Source: Methanobacterium sp. PtaB.Bin024
Lineage (GTDB): Archaea > Methanobacteriota > Methanobacteria > Methanobacteriales > Methanobacteriaceae
Length of the DNA: 64,000 nucleotides
Direction: 5' to 3'
NCBI GenBank assembly: GCA_002067065.1
Contig: MVPY01000043.1
Coordinates: forward strand, 143,805 to 207,804
The position numbers and the translations under genes were made by a program. Of this stretch, positions 31,443 through 40,401 are shown in pieces (position 1 is the first letter of the stretch; each line of letters opens with the position of its first letter). Below the pieces are notes generated by a model. That model saw nothing but the letters and a program-made list of their open reading frames with translations, was not told the DNA's origin and did no database searches.

Positions 31443-31907
31443 ATGGACACCGAAAATCAAAAAACTGATATTGAAATATTTCCCCACCGCTTGTTGGGGT
31501 GTGAAACCACCGAAAAATTGTTGAGTGATTTGGAAAATATTGAGGCAGTGAACAGAATAGTTCTCCATGGAAGGAGACTACCACTGGAAGATGGAGAAGA
31601 ACCACGATTCATAACTATCAAAGGTGAAAGAATTGATTTGCACGTTAAAACCGGCAGGGTTCTAATTGAAATTATAACCACTGAAATAGAAGATCCAGAC
31701 GCATTTCATGACAGGATCAGGGAGGTATGTAACCAACATTTACCATTTGGATTTAACATGACTGAAGGAACTTTCATACGTAAAAAGAAAACGGTATCTG
31801 ATGGGCTAAAATATGGTGAAAATTTAGATCATATCCCTGATGAAATGGTGGGATTAACTGATCAGAATGTTTTGGTCAGTGAAAGAGTATCAATCATCAA
31901 GAAATAA
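31443..31907 (+). CDS. mcrD: McrD family protein, stand-alone
   Basis: A 154-residue protein of the McrD family: DIEIFPHRLLGCETTEKLL at the N-terminus, HLPFGFNMTEGTFIRKKKTV in the middle and GLTDQNVLVSERVSIIKK at the end are hallmark segments. McrD is encoded in mcr and mrt operons between mcrB and mcrC/G; it associates with methyl-coenzyme M reductase and is thought to help in its assembly or activation. Here no mcrA, B, C or G is near, and hmd follows 263 bases downstream. ATG 31443 with GGAGTTGA upstream is chosen; an earlier in-frame start at 31407 would add 12 unconserved residues. Confidence 0.88.
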   Translation: MDTENQKTDIEIFPHRLLGCETTEKLLSDLENIEAVNRIVLHGRRLPLEDGEEPRFITIKGERIDLHVKTGRVLIEIITTEIEDPDAFHDRIREVCNQHLPFGFNMTEGTFIRKKKTVSDGLKYGENLDHIPDEMVGLTDQNVLVSERVSIIKK

Positions 31908-32087
31908 TGGAACTATAATTATACTAGATTAATTACTGATCTACCGATTAATTACTAATTTTTATTAGATCATTTACCAATCATTTTTTTTTAATTGAAT
32001 CATTAGAGTGTAACTTTATATTATAAATACTAAATATTTTATTATTTATTTTATGCACATTTACAAAATGTGGTAAAAATCAAAACA

Positions 32088-32140
32088 TTTATATTACATT
32101 TAGACTATCTAATTTTGTACTACTAAACCCGTAGGTAGTA
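32088..32140 (+). promoter_or_regulatory. hmd promoter region with small inverted repeat
   Basis: TATA-like TTTATATT (32088-32095) is followed 22 bases later by TACTAC-N11-GTAGTA (32118-32140), placing the repeat at the likely transcription start. hmd is strongly regulated in other methanogens (raised under nickel limitation or high H2), so this is a reasonable operator candidate. Confidence 0.4.
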
Positions 32141-32170
32141 TTAAGATTTGACGGAAAAAGGAGTGATAGT

Positions 32171-33226
32171 ATGAAACTTGCAATATTGGGAGCCGGTTGT
32201 TATCGAACCCACGCAGCCAGTGGGATAACAAACTTCAGCCGAGCCTGTGAAGTAGCAGAACAAGTCGGAAAACCAGAGATAGCCATGACCCATTCCACCA
32301 TTACCATGGGTGCAGAGCTCAAGGAACTGGCTGGAGTGGATGAGGTAGTAGTGGCGGACCCATCATTTGGCAATGACTTTAAGGTAATAGATGATTTTGA
32401 ATACGAAGCAGTTATTGAAGCTCATAAAACTGACCCTGAAAGCATAATGCCACAGATCAGGGAAAAAGTCAATGCCGTAGCTAAAGACTTACCAAAACCA
32501 CCAGAAGGTGCCATACACTTCACGCACCCTGAGGATCTTGGTTTTGAAGTCACCACTGATGATAGTGAAGCAGTTGAAGGTGCTGACTGGATAATGACCT
32601 GGTTACCAAAAGGTGACATGCAGATGGGAATCATTAAAGAATTTGCTGATGACCTTAAAGAAGGTGCCATTGTAACCCATGCCTGTACAGTGCCCACTAC
32701 CATGTTCCAGAAGATATTCGAAGACCTGGCAAGCGATGAAATGAATATTGCACCAAAAGTCAATGTATCTTCATATCACCCTGGAGCAGTACCTGAGATG
32801 AAAGGACAGGTATATGTTGCTGAAGGTTACGCATCAGAAGAAGCCATCTGTGATCTAGTAGACTGGGGTGTAGCAGCACGTGGTGATGCCTTTAAACTCC
32901 CTGCAGAACTATTAGGTCCAGTATGTGACATGTGCTCTGCACTCACTGCCATAACCTACGCTGGAATTTTAAGCTACCGTGACTCAGTAATGAATGTATT
33001 GGGAGCTCCAGCAGGTTTCGCCCAGATGATGGCCAAAGAATCACTAACCCAGGTCACAGATCTGATGAATAGTGTAGGAATTGACCACATGGAAGAAAAA
33101 CTTGACCCTGGAGCATTACTGGGAACTGCTGATTCAATGAACTTCGGTGCAGCTGCAGATTTGCTACCTTCAGTCATGGAAGTCATGGAAAACAGGAAAG
33201 GTAAGGGTCCAACCTGTAATATATAA
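32171..33226 (+). CDS. hmd: 5,10-methenyl-H4MPT hydrogenase Hmd ([Fe]-hydrogenase)
   Basis: The 351-residue [Fe]-hydrogenase, which uses H2 to reduce methenyl- to methylene-tetrahydromethanopterin. The start MKLAILGAGCYRTHAASG contains the catalytic base His14; Cys172 in THACTVPTT ligates the iron of the guanylylpyridinol cofactor. The C-terminal dimer segment with DSVMNVLGAPAGFAQMMAKE and LLGTADSMNFG is intact, so the enzyme should be active. Shine-Dalgarno GGAGTGAT. The cofactor genes hcgA-F follow on the same strand. A T-rich terminator follows, so hmd is probably transcribed at much higher level than the hcg genes. Confidence 0.97.
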   Translation: MKLAILGAGCYRTHAASGITNFSRACEVAEQVGKPEIAMTHSTITMGAELKELAGVDEVVVADPSFGNDFKVIDDFEYEAVIEAHKTDPESIMPQIREKVNAVAKDLPKPPEGAIHFTHPEDLGFEVTTDDSEAVEGADWIMTWLPKGDMQMGIIKEFADDLKEGAIVTHACTVPTTMFQKIFEDLASDEMNIAPKVNVSSYHPGAVPEMKGQVYVAEGYASEEAICDLVDWGVAARGDAFKLPAELLGPVCDMCSALTAITYAGILSYRDSVMNVLGAPAGFAQMMAKESLTQVTDLMNSVGIDHMEEKLDPGALLGTADSMNFGAAADLLPSVMEVMENRKGKGPTCNI

Positions 33227-33235
33227 TTAACACCC

Positions 33236-33253
33236 TTTTTTTATTATTTTTTT
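33236..33253 (+). terminator. oligo-T terminator after hmd
   Basis: Two T runs of seven or more bases (33236-33242 and 33247-33253) start about ten bases after the hmd stop, the typical archaeal terminator for a highly expressed gene. Confidence 0.6.
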
Positions 33254-33389
33254 AAAAATTAAACAGAAATAATCGGGTTAAAGCCATTAAAAACAGTTAA
33301 ATTTCATAATTATCCAGGAAAATAGCCCTAAACATTGGATTGGATATTTCATAAAAAAATATTATTTATAAAAGCGTAAAGGTGCTAAA

Positions 33390-34430
33390 TTGATAAACAA
33401 AATTATCAAAAGAGCTTTAAATGAACAGGATTTAAAAAAAGATGAAGTTTTGGATTTGTTTAAAACCAGATCCTATGAAAATATTTTGAAAATTTTTGAA
33501 GCAGCCTCAGAACTTCGAGATTCCAATAACAAATCTATTAAATTAACATCTACAGTTCATTTAACCAATGTATGTAAAATAACACCTAAATGCAAGTACT
33601 GTGGATTTGCAGCTAAAACATCCAGTGAAGGGTACTACTATTCTTTTTCAAAAACAGAAGATGAGATTTTGATGGCTGCTCAGTCAGTGAAAAAGGCAGG
33701 AATTCCACGCATCAGTTGTTCCGGAGCCCATGGATACAATGGTCAACATGCAGTTCAAGCAGCTAAAATTGTAAAAGAAAACACCAACCTGGAATTACTG
33801 ATCAATGTGGGATCAGATTTAACTAAAGAATCTGTAAAACAATTGACAGAATATAATACCGACACAGTATGCTGTAATCTTGAAACAATAAATTTAAAAC
33901 TTTTTAATGAATTAAAACCTGGTGAAAAACTGAAAGACAGGTTAATGACATGTAAAATGGTTGAAGATGAAGGTATTGAATTATCTTCAGGTTTATTAAT
34001 TGGAATAGGAGAATCTTATCAGGACCGTGTGAATCATCTTTTCTTTTTGAAAGAATTCCACACATTGGGTGAGGTACCTATAATGGGATTTAACCCATAC
34101 ATGGAAACTCCCATGGAGAATCATCCTCCCTGTTCTTTGATTGAGCAGATGAAGACCATTGCCATTACCAGATTGGTCTTCCAGGACATGAGGATCACTG
34201 TTCCCACCCCCACCATTGGCCCGGAGAATGTTAAGTTCTCCCTCATGGCAGGAGCAGATAATGTGGCAACAGTTATACCCGACCATTACCCCCTGGATGT
34301 TAAAGGAGTGGGATCTTCAACATATGGAAACTTTAAAGAGGTTGTTAAAACTATCAGGGAGCTTGGACTTAACCCTGAAATTAATGAAATCCCATGTCCT
34401 GTTAAAGAAGTGGGAATAACTAAAACATGA
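33390..34430 (+). CDS. hcgA: radical SAM protein HcgA (HmdB)
   Basis: A 346-residue radical SAM enzyme with the unusual CX5CX2C cluster motif of HmdB: Cys62, Cys68 and Cys71 in VCKITPKCKYCGF. The rest resembles biotin synthase-type radical SAM barrels (RISCSGAHGYNG, NLETINLKLFNELKPGEKL). It acts early in making the pyridinol of the [Fe]-hydrogenase cofactor; its exact reaction is not settled. The start is TTG with AAGGTG upstream. It leads the hcgABCD run, with 54 bases before hcgB. Confidence 0.94.
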   Translation: MINKIIKRALNEQDLKKDEVLDLFKTRSYENILKIFEAASELRDSNNKSIKLTSTVHLTNVCKITPKCKYCGFAAKTSSEGYYYSFSKTEDEILMAAQSVKKAGIPRISCSGAHGYNGQHAVQAAKIVKENTNLELLINVGSDLTKESVKQLTEYNTDTVCCNLETINLKLFNELKPGEKLKDRLMTCKMVEDEGIELSSGLLIGIGESYQDRVNHLFFLKEFHTLGEVPIMGFNPYMETPMENHPPCSLIEQMKTIAITRLVFQDMRITVPTPTIGPENVKFSLMAGADNVATVIPDHYPLDVKGVGSSTYGNFKEVVKTIRELGLNPEINEIPCPVKEVGITKT

Positions 34431-34484
34431 TCCTTGAACGTGGATAAAAACAACTGATGTATCAAAAGTTAAGGAAGATAGTTC

Positions 34485-34964
34485 ATGAACTTTGATGAAA
34501 CAGTAAAAAATGCTTATCATGAATCGGTGCAGGATGAACGTTTCGGAGACACAGAAGATGAACTGATAGCCCTCCGCAATCATATCCGGTCCTGTAGGAG
34601 GATTGTGGTTCCTAACAAAAATACAGTTAAAACATCTGCCATAAACGAAGTTTTAACCAGATTTAACTTACCTAGTGCTGAACATGTGTTCATTCACACT
34701 AACTCTGCAGATCTATCACGAACTCCAGCCATTACCAAGGCCATATTAGCCCTGGATATTTGTGACTGTGATCTGGTGATTGCCAGGGGACGTCTGGGAG
34801 TACCTGGTTCTGGATCATTACTGGTAATAATGGATAAAAAGGGCAGAATATTATCAGCTGCCACATCACCATCACATATCTTGCATGGTAAAGAAGTTCA
34901 GGATGCAGTAAAAGATGAAATAACCGAGGCTCTCGTGAGAATTGGATTTTCGGTGGTGGAATGA
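34485..34964 (+). CDS. hcgB: guanylyltransferase HcgB (FeGP cofactor biosynthesis)
   Basis: A 159-residue protein of the DUF3236 family. HcgB couples GMP from GTP to the pyridinol precursor of the FeGP cofactor. Typical stretches are RRIVVPNKNTVKTSAINEVL, DLVIARGRLGVPGSGSLLVI and ATSPSHILHGKEV. It overlaps hcgC by four bases (ATGA), so translation is coupled. No anomaly in length. Confidence 0.93.
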   Translation: MNFDETVKNAYHESVQDERFGDTEDELIALRNHIRSCRRIVVPNKNTVKTSAINEVLTRFNLPSAEHVFIHTNSADLSRTPAITKAILALDICDCDLVIARGRLGVPGSGSLLVIMDKKGRILSAATSPSHILHGKEVQDAVKDEITEALVRIGFSVVE

Positions 34965-35740
34965 TTATAAAAGAAAGGGGAATTACAGAAGAAGTTTTCA
35001 CCATGTACTCTGGAATAAAAGTAGGGGATATAGTTAACAGAATAGGAGATATTAAATGTGAAGCCACACTCCAATGGATTGAATCATTGGACGTGAACGT
35101 GGATGAAACAGTCATTGTAGGGGCATACATCACTGGGATGAAACTTGCTGAACAATTTAAGGAATTTTCAAGTGTCACAGTAGTTGATATTCAACCCAAT
35201 CTAGAACACCTTTTAGGAGATGGTGTGAAGTTCACTGATGATCTATCCAGGATCAAAGAAGCTGATCTGGTAGTGGACACCACGGGTTTGGGAGGTTTAA
35301 GTCCCCAAACAGTTAGAGAATTTGTTAATAATGATGTTTCAATATTTATAGCAGAAGATCCCACTTCAGACGGGAGTGACCACCATATTAATGAAAAAAG
35401 CAACATAAATGACAGAATTGATGATGCTGATTCAAAATATAAGGGGATATTAAAAACTGGAGGATTAAACACTAAAACTTCAGGAACAATGACATTTACT
35501 ATGGAAGTCCTCCGGAAAAGTTTGGGTGATGTTTTAGAAAGTAACGGAGTACTTTATGGTGTGGCAGGAATGAATTTCTATGAAGGGGTCATCTTCAAGG
35601 AAAAAGATCATTATAAGTTTTCATCACTTCTGAGGGAACCTGCACTGATAATATCCGCATTACAACCATTATCATCAGATGATACGATAGAAAACTATTT
35701 ATCAAAAATAAATTCTACGGTGGAAGATGTTAGCATCTGA
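34961..35740 (+). CDS. hcgC: SAM-dependent methyltransferase HcgC (FeGP cofactor biosynthesis)
   Basis: A 259-residue DUF1188-family protein with a Rossmann-like centre (VIVGAYITGMKLAEQF, VTVVDIQPNLEHLL, ADLVVDTTGLGGLSP). HcgC methylates C3 of the pyridinol ring using SAM. The start overlaps hcgB and the end overlaps hcgD by 14 bases, so hcgB, hcgC and hcgD form one compact operon. Confidence 0.92.
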   Translation: MIIKERGITEEVFTMYSGIKVGDIVNRIGDIKCEATLQWIESLDVNVDETVIVGAYITGMKLAEQFKEFSSVTVVDIQPNLEHLLGDGVKFTDDLSRIKEADLVVDTTGLGGLSPQTVREFVNNDVSIFIAEDPTSDGSDHHINEKSNINDRIDDADSKYKGILKTGGLNTKTSGTMTFTMEVLRKSLGDVLESNGVLYGVAGMNFYEGVIFKEKDHYKFSSLLREPALIISALQPLSSDDTIENYLSKINSTVEDVSI

Positions 35741-36452
35741 ATTATTCAAAATAATTGAAAATAAGGTTCCCCTCAGTCTAGCCTTAAAGGATGATAAAGT
35801 AGGATTCATGGGTCCAGGCCATCCAGATGAAATTGAGGTGGAGAACGTAGCGGTAATTTTAGACATCCTTCCAGAAACTGATCCAAACAGTGAGGAAACA
35901 GATCTCTTAGTTTGTCACCATCCCTCACTGTTTCCTCCAACAACTCCCACTTACATCATCCATTCCAATTGGGATATCGTCCAGGGTGGTGCCAATGATG
36001 CCCTGGTCGATTCCCTGAAATTAAATGTAATCGATGTTTTAGAAGAGGAAACAGGAATAGGGAGGATTTGCAAAGAAGAATTCACACTTGATGGTTTTGT
36101 AGGAAGGGTGTTTAATTCTCTTGATGTGGATCATATAAGAATTGTCCAGGGAAAGGAGAGTAATATTAAAAAACTAGCCGTAATATCGGGTTTTGGGTTA
36201 AACACTCACTACATTAAACTTGCAAGTGAAAAAGGAGTTGATTTATTGTTATCTGGTGATCTCACCCATCCTGGTGCTATACTTGCCCAGAAGTTAGGTA
36301 TTAACCTGGTGGATGCCACCCACCGTGCCACAGAAATCCCTGGGTTGGTGAAACTTTGCCAGATATTAAACGAATTAGGGGTAAATGCCGATGTAAAACA
36401 TACCAATAGGTCATGGGAGACGTATCAATCCCATAATATACCTACGAGCTAA
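35727..36452 (+). CDS. hcgD: Nif3-like protein HcgD (FeGP cofactor biosynthesis)
   Basis: A 241-residue protein of the NIF3/DUF34 family. Metal-binding motifs are LLVCHHPSLFPP and VDATHRATEIPG, which hold a dinuclear site in relatives. HcgD was proposed to supply or traffic iron for the FeGP cofactor. The start ATG is within hcgC. It ends the tight hcgA-D group; a 458-base spacer with nested inverted repeats separates it from hcgE. Confidence 0.92.
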   Translation: MLASELFKIIENKVPLSLALKDDKVGFMGPGHPDEIEVENVAVILDILPETDPNSEETDLLVCHHPSLFPPTTPTYIIHSNWDIVQGGANDALVDSLKLNVIDVLEEETGIGRICKEEFTLDGFVGRVFNSLDVDHIRIVQGKESNIKKLAVISGFGLNTHYIKLASEKGVDLLLSGDLTHPGAILAQKLGINLVDATHRATEIPGLVKLCQILNELGVNADVKHTNRSWETYQSHNIPTS

Positions 36453-36539
36453 TTAATCATATGGACGTTATAAATTCATTAAAAAAGTTCATTAAAATTA
36501 TTAAAGAGAAAAAGGAGTAAAATAAACAAAACAAAAAAG

Positions 36540-36850
36540 TAATACTTTCTTAAGATAAAGTATTTATAGTACTTAGTACTAATACTAGTTTGGAGAGGTT
36601 TTGCCTCATCACACCTCCTCCAAAAGTTCAATAGAAGGATGTAATACTGTAGAGTAGAAAAATCCGGATATTGTATGAATAGTAGGGCATCTGAAGATTA
36701 AAAAAACATTTTTCGCTCAAATGTATCACAAGATTTGGATGCCCTTCAATTCTAATTTTTGTCACTACTACTACATAAACTAATCCTACTAATACAAACA
36801 AACATCCATACATCCTAAAATAATGCATCACTTCACTTAAGAAAGTATTA
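36540..36850. repeat. 310-base nested inverted-repeat element between hcgD and hcgE
   Basis: Three nested perfect pairs: TAATACTTTCTTAAG (36540-36554) with its complement at 36836-36850 (15 bp), AGGATGTA (36636-36643) with TACATCCT (36809-36816), AGGGCATC (36684-36691) with GATGCCCT (36738-36745). A further local hairpin is TTTGGAGAGGT (36589-36599) with ACCTCCTCCAAA (36613-36624). No coding frame of quality lies inside. It could be a MITE-like element or a long structured RNA. Confidence 0.55.
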
Positions 36851-36863
36851 TTGAACTATTTTG

Positions 36864-36905
36864 GTGATGATACTTTTTAGGTTAGTGATGATACTCTTTA
36901 GGGAT
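36864..36905 (+). repeat. tandem 21-base repeat at the hcgE translation start
   Basis: GTGATGATACTTTTTAGG(TTA) is repeated at once as GTGATGATACTCTTTAGG(GAT). Each copy contains a GTGAT core resembling a Shine-Dalgarno; the second ends five bases before the hcgE ATG. Confidence 0.55.
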
Positions 36906-36910
36906 ATTAA

Positions 36911-37549
36911 ATGAAAATAGAAGAAATGGAAAATAATAAGGTTCCCAAAGGCCACGTAACTTTAGTGGGATTGGGAAGACTGGGAATACGAACAGGACTC
37001 AATTTAACCCAGACACACCGGGGAGGACCCCAAAAAATAACGGCAATTGATTCCCAGAAAATATCATCAGGCGATATAATTTTCAAAATCCTGGGAGGAA
37101 ACATAGGAGACTACAAGGTAGACCTTCTCTATGAACTTAGAGGTATTAAAGAGGTTATAACCATCAGGGAAGACATTGACCTGCAAAATTTGGATTATAT
37201 AAAGGGTGATGTGGTATGTGTGGAGATAGCTGGGGGAAATACCATTCCTACCACTGCAGCCATCATAAAAAGGGCACATAAGATTGGTGCAACCACCATA
37301 AGCACCGCAGGGGTTTTTGGGATAGGAGATGAAAAAATAGAAGTAATTGAAATTTCCGAAGCAGACCGCAGTAATCCAGTTATCAATGAATTAAGAAAAC
37401 AGGGCATAAACCATCATCATACTGTTGTAACCACCGGAAAGTTCATCAGGGATAGGGAACCGGTAACTCCTTATATGCTGGATGAAATTGCAAACAGAAT
37501 GACCATGGAAATATTAAAAGCATTGGAGTCACGCAATTTGGGGAAATAA
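36911..37549 (+). CDS. hcgE: E1/ThiF-like adenylyltransferase HcgE (FeGP cofactor biosynthesis)
   Basis: A 212-residue protein with a ThiF/E1-like nucleotide fold starting VTLVGLGRLGIRTGLNL. HcgE adenylates the carboxyl group of guanylylpyridinol so that it can be passed on to HcgF. Other recognisable parts are KITAIDSQKISSGDI and EIAGGNTIPTTAAIIKRA. The gene has no ordinary Shine-Dalgarno; the bases just upstream belong to the second copy of a 21-base tandem repeat. Length fits the family. Confidence 0.92.
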   Translation: MKIEEMENNKVPKGHVTLVGLGRLGIRTGLNLTQTHRGGPQKITAIDSQKISSGDIIFKILGGNIGDYKVDLLYELRGIKEVITIREDIDLQNLDYIKGDVVCVEIAGGNTIPTTAAIIKRAHKIGATTISTAGVFGIGDEKIEVIEISEADRSNPVINELRKQGINHHHTVVTTGKFIRDREPVTPYMLDEIANRMTMEILKALESRNLGK

Positions 37550-37633
37550 TCACGCTGGAAAAATCAGTGCCATGTTATTTTATAAAAAAAACTTGTAGTA
37601 CTTGCGAAGGAAAATCATTGATAATATCTATTC

Positions 37634-37722
37634 AAAAAACTGCATTTAACACATTTAACTTTAAAAATTTGTGTTTCAACACATTCAATTTCAAAAAAAC
37701 CCGCATTTAAACACTTTAAATG
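37634..37722. repeat. three degenerate 30-base tandem repeats before hcgF
   Basis: Units of 29-30 bases at 37634-37662, 37663-37692 and 37693-37722, each an A run followed by a sequence like C-GCATTTAACACATTTAA. Identity between units is moderate. Function unknown. Confidence 0.4.
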
Positions 37723-37757
37723 AATTTACCAGAACATTGTAAGATGGTTGATGTATC

Positions 37758-38267
37758 ATGACAATTACAGTTGCCACCGCCGAATGCTTCACCCATGGTA
37801 TCATTGCCCGGGAAATACATGCATGTACCCAAGGATATCAGGGAGAATTTGGTCCCCAGGTATTGAAGCCAGAATCCTTGAAAAACTTTCAAGATAATGT
37901 GATACTTCTATGTGGGATGTTCATTCCCACACTCAGTGCACTCAAATCAGTTTTAAAGGTTGATCCACCTAAACCACATAAAATCATTAATGGGATAAAG
38001 GTTTATCATGAAAAAGAGGACCAGGAAGTGGCATTGCTAATGGCACGAGCAGTTAAAAAAATTTCTGGAGCGGATGTTGGAATAGGAACCACAGCTGGGA
38101 TCGGAAGGGGTGGAATATCAATTGTGACGCAGGATAAAACGGTTAGAATCAATTCAGATGAATATGCGGATTTGTGTTCTCCCAATTCCGAGCAACTTCT
38201 GTCACGGCAAAGATCAGGGGTGAAAAAAACTCTGATTTTACTTGAACAGATTTTAAACCAGCAATAA
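37758..38267 (+). CDS. hcgF: thioester-forming protein HcgF (FeGP cofactor biosynthesis)
   Basis: A 169-residue protein of the UPF0254 family starting MTITVATAECFTHGIIARE. HcgF binds guanylylpyridinol and forms a thioester through an N-terminal cysteine; the matching residue here is Cys10. Later motifs include GIGTTAGIGRGGISI, a glycine-rich loop. With HcgE it activates the carboxylate that becomes the acyl ligand of iron. It is 208 bases after hcgE and may have its own promoter. Confidence 0.92.
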   Translation: MTITVATAECFTHGIIAREIHACTQGYQGEFGPQVLKPESLKNFQDNVILLCGMFIPTLSALKSVLKVDPPKPHKIINGIKVYHEKEDQEVALLMARAVKKISGADVGIGTTAGIGRGGISIVTQDKTVRINSDEYADLCSPNSEQLLSRQRSGVKKTLILLEQILNQQ

Positions 38268-38495
38268 GAAATAAATGGATGTCATAAGATGTTAATATCT
38301 TCACGCATTAATGAACTTTTTTGACTTCATATCCCATTTTTCTTTTTTTAAATATTTGATTGTATTATCTTTTTCTTTAATTTCTACAAAACGTAATAAT
38401 AACAAAGAAATGGAAAATATTATATATATCGAATTTAGTTAATTCTAACGAGAAATTAAACTAAATAAATCATGTATAAATTGGGTGATACAGTT

Positions 38496-40289
38496 ATGCA
38501 TCATAAGTTTGTTATATTTCCATTTACTGCCATGGTGGGGCAGAAAATACTGAAAAAAGCACTTCTTATAAATGCCATTGATCCTTCAATAGGAGGAGTG
38601 CTCATAAAAGGAGATAAAGGAACAGGGAAATCAACGTTCGTTCGTTCACTTTCATATCTGTTACCTGAAATAGAAATCGTGGAAGGTTGTTCCTTTAACT
38701 GCCATCCATCTGATATCAAATTAATGTGTCATTCTTGCCAGGAAAAATATAAAAATGGAGGCACACTCCCTAAACTTAGTAAAAGAATGGAAATCGTGGA
38801 CATGCCCATATCAGCCACTGAAGATATGGTAATTGGAACTATAGATATAAAAAAAGTCTTAAAAAAAGGAATTAAAGCTTTAGAACCAGGAATTTTGGCA
38901 CGAGCTAACCGCAACATCCTCTATATTGATGAAGTGAACCTTTTAGATGATCATTTGGTAAATGTACTTCTTGATTCTGCAGCTATGGGTGTGAATCTGG
39001 TGGAAAGAGAAGGAATCTCTATTTATCATCCATCTAGGTTTATTCTGGTTGGAACCATGAATCCGGAAGAAGGTGACCTGCGTCCTCAAATATTAGATCG
39101 TTTTGGGCTCTCGGTGGAAGTTAAAGCTCTTGAATCAAAGGAAGAACGTCTCAAAGTAATGCAATACCGACGCGAATTTGATCATGATCCCTGGGAATTT
39201 GAACAAAAATTCAAAACCCAGCAGGAAAACTTACAGGATAAGATCATTCAGGCTCAGAAATTACTACCTCAGGTAATGATTTCGCAGGACATGCTGGAAA
39301 AGATAGTGGAAATAATCACCAGTCTGGGCATAAAAACCCACAGAGCAGATATTGTTATGGAAAAAACATCCAGAGCACTGGCAGCATTGGATGGTAGAAC
39401 TGAGGTAGCAGAAGAAGATCTTAAGGAAGCTGCCTTAATGGCTCTACCACATAGAATGAAGCAATTACCATTCCAAAAAGATGAACCTCTCACCCAGGAG
39501 GCCATTGAAAACATGATTCATGGTGAACCTCCTGAAGAAACTTTTGAAATAGATCGACAACGTCAATTGAAAAAGAACATCACCAGAACGGAGGTTAAAG
39601 GAGCCTTACAGGGAAAAAATAGTTCAAAAGTCACGGGGAGAAGGGGAATGTATCTGAAAGCCAGGGATAGTAAGAAACCTGCCAGTTTGGCAGTGGATGC
39701 CACTGTGCGCAAGGCAGCACGGGAAAATAATAATGGAAAATTGGTGGTGCTGCCTGAACATGTAATGGAAAAGGTTCGTGTTAGTAAAGGGGAATCCCTC
39801 TACATCATACTCTTGGACTCATCATCTTCCATGCGAATGGATAAGAAAATAGGGTTTGCCAAAAGCCTTTCATGGCTCCTTTTAAAGGAATCTTATGAAA
39901 AAAAGAACAAAATTGCACTCCTGGCGTTCAGGGGAGACGATGCTGAGATATTGTCTTCTCCAACCAGAGATGTGAATAAGATCGAAGAATCCCTGGAGAA
40001 TTTACCCACTGGGGGTAAAACACCCCTTACTCCGGCTATCTATCAGGCGTTGGAAATGGCTAAACTTGAAAAAAGGGCAACACCCACTCTGGTGGTGATT
40101 TCCGATGGTCGCGGGAATGTGTTCTTGGAAGATAATCTTGAAACAGATATAAAACTCATTTCAGAAATGATTGATGGTGTTAACATGGTTTTTGTCAACG
40201 CTGAAACTAGAAATAGAAGCATCGGTGTTTTGGAAGATATCTCCATTAGTTTTACAGCACCACACTTTTACTTGGATGAAGTGGTTTAA
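38496..40289 (+). CDS. chelatase ATPase subunit, ChlI-ChlD fusion
   Basis: A 597-residue protein joining an AAA+ ChlI/BchI module (Walker A GDKGTGKST at 39-47, Walker B-like ILYIDEVNLLDDH) with a VWA domain of ChlD/CobT type (MIDAS DSSSSM from Asp441, with PTGGKTPLTPA). A Cys insertion (CSFNCHPSDIKLMCHSCQ) near residue 70 is typical of ChlI. Such motors drive CobN/ChlH-type catalytic subunits to insert Co or Mg into tetrapyrroles; a cobN-like gene is four genes downstream. ATG 38496 with GGGTGAT before it is better than ATG 38472. The 200-base spacer upstream is AT-rich. Confidence 0.9.
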   Translation: MHHKFVIFPFTAMVGQKILKKALLINAIDPSIGGVLIKGDKGTGKSTFVRSLSYLLPEIEIVEGCSFNCHPSDIKLMCHSCQEKYKNGGTLPKLSKRMEIVDMPISATEDMVIGTIDIKKVLKKGIKALEPGILARANRNILYIDEVNLLDDHLVNVLLDSAAMGVNLVEREGISIYHPSRFILVGTMNPEEGDLRPQILDRFGLSVEVKALESKEERLKVMQYRREFDHDPWEFEQKFKTQQENLQDKIIQAQKLLPQVMISQDMLEKIVEIITSLGIKTHRADIVMEKTSRALAALDGRTEVAEEDLKEAALMALPHRMKQLPFQKDEPLTQEAIENMIHGEPPEETFEIDRQRQLKKNITRTEVKGALQGKNSSKVTGRRGMYLKARDSKKPASLAVDATVRKAARENNNGKLVVLPEHVMEKVRVSKGESLYIILLDSSSSMRMDKKIGFAKSLSWLLLKESYEKKNKIALLAFRGDDAEILSSPTRDVNKIEESLENLPTGGKTPLTPAIYQALEMAKLEKRATPTLVVISDGRGNVFLEDNLETDIKLISEMIDGVNMVFVNAETRNRSIGVLEDISISFTAPHFYLDEVV

Positions 40290-40401
40290 AGACGAAGATT
40301 TGGGCTTATAGTAGAATTAAACCAATAATAGATTGCAGAAAGACAAAAAAAATGGTAAAAACAAAGAAAAAGGACAAAAAAATTTAGTAAGGAGATAATA
40401 T

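Noticed and set aside
36628..36831. 67-codon minus-strand frame inside the nested repeat element
   Set aside because: No ribosome site, and it is crossed by paired repeat arms.
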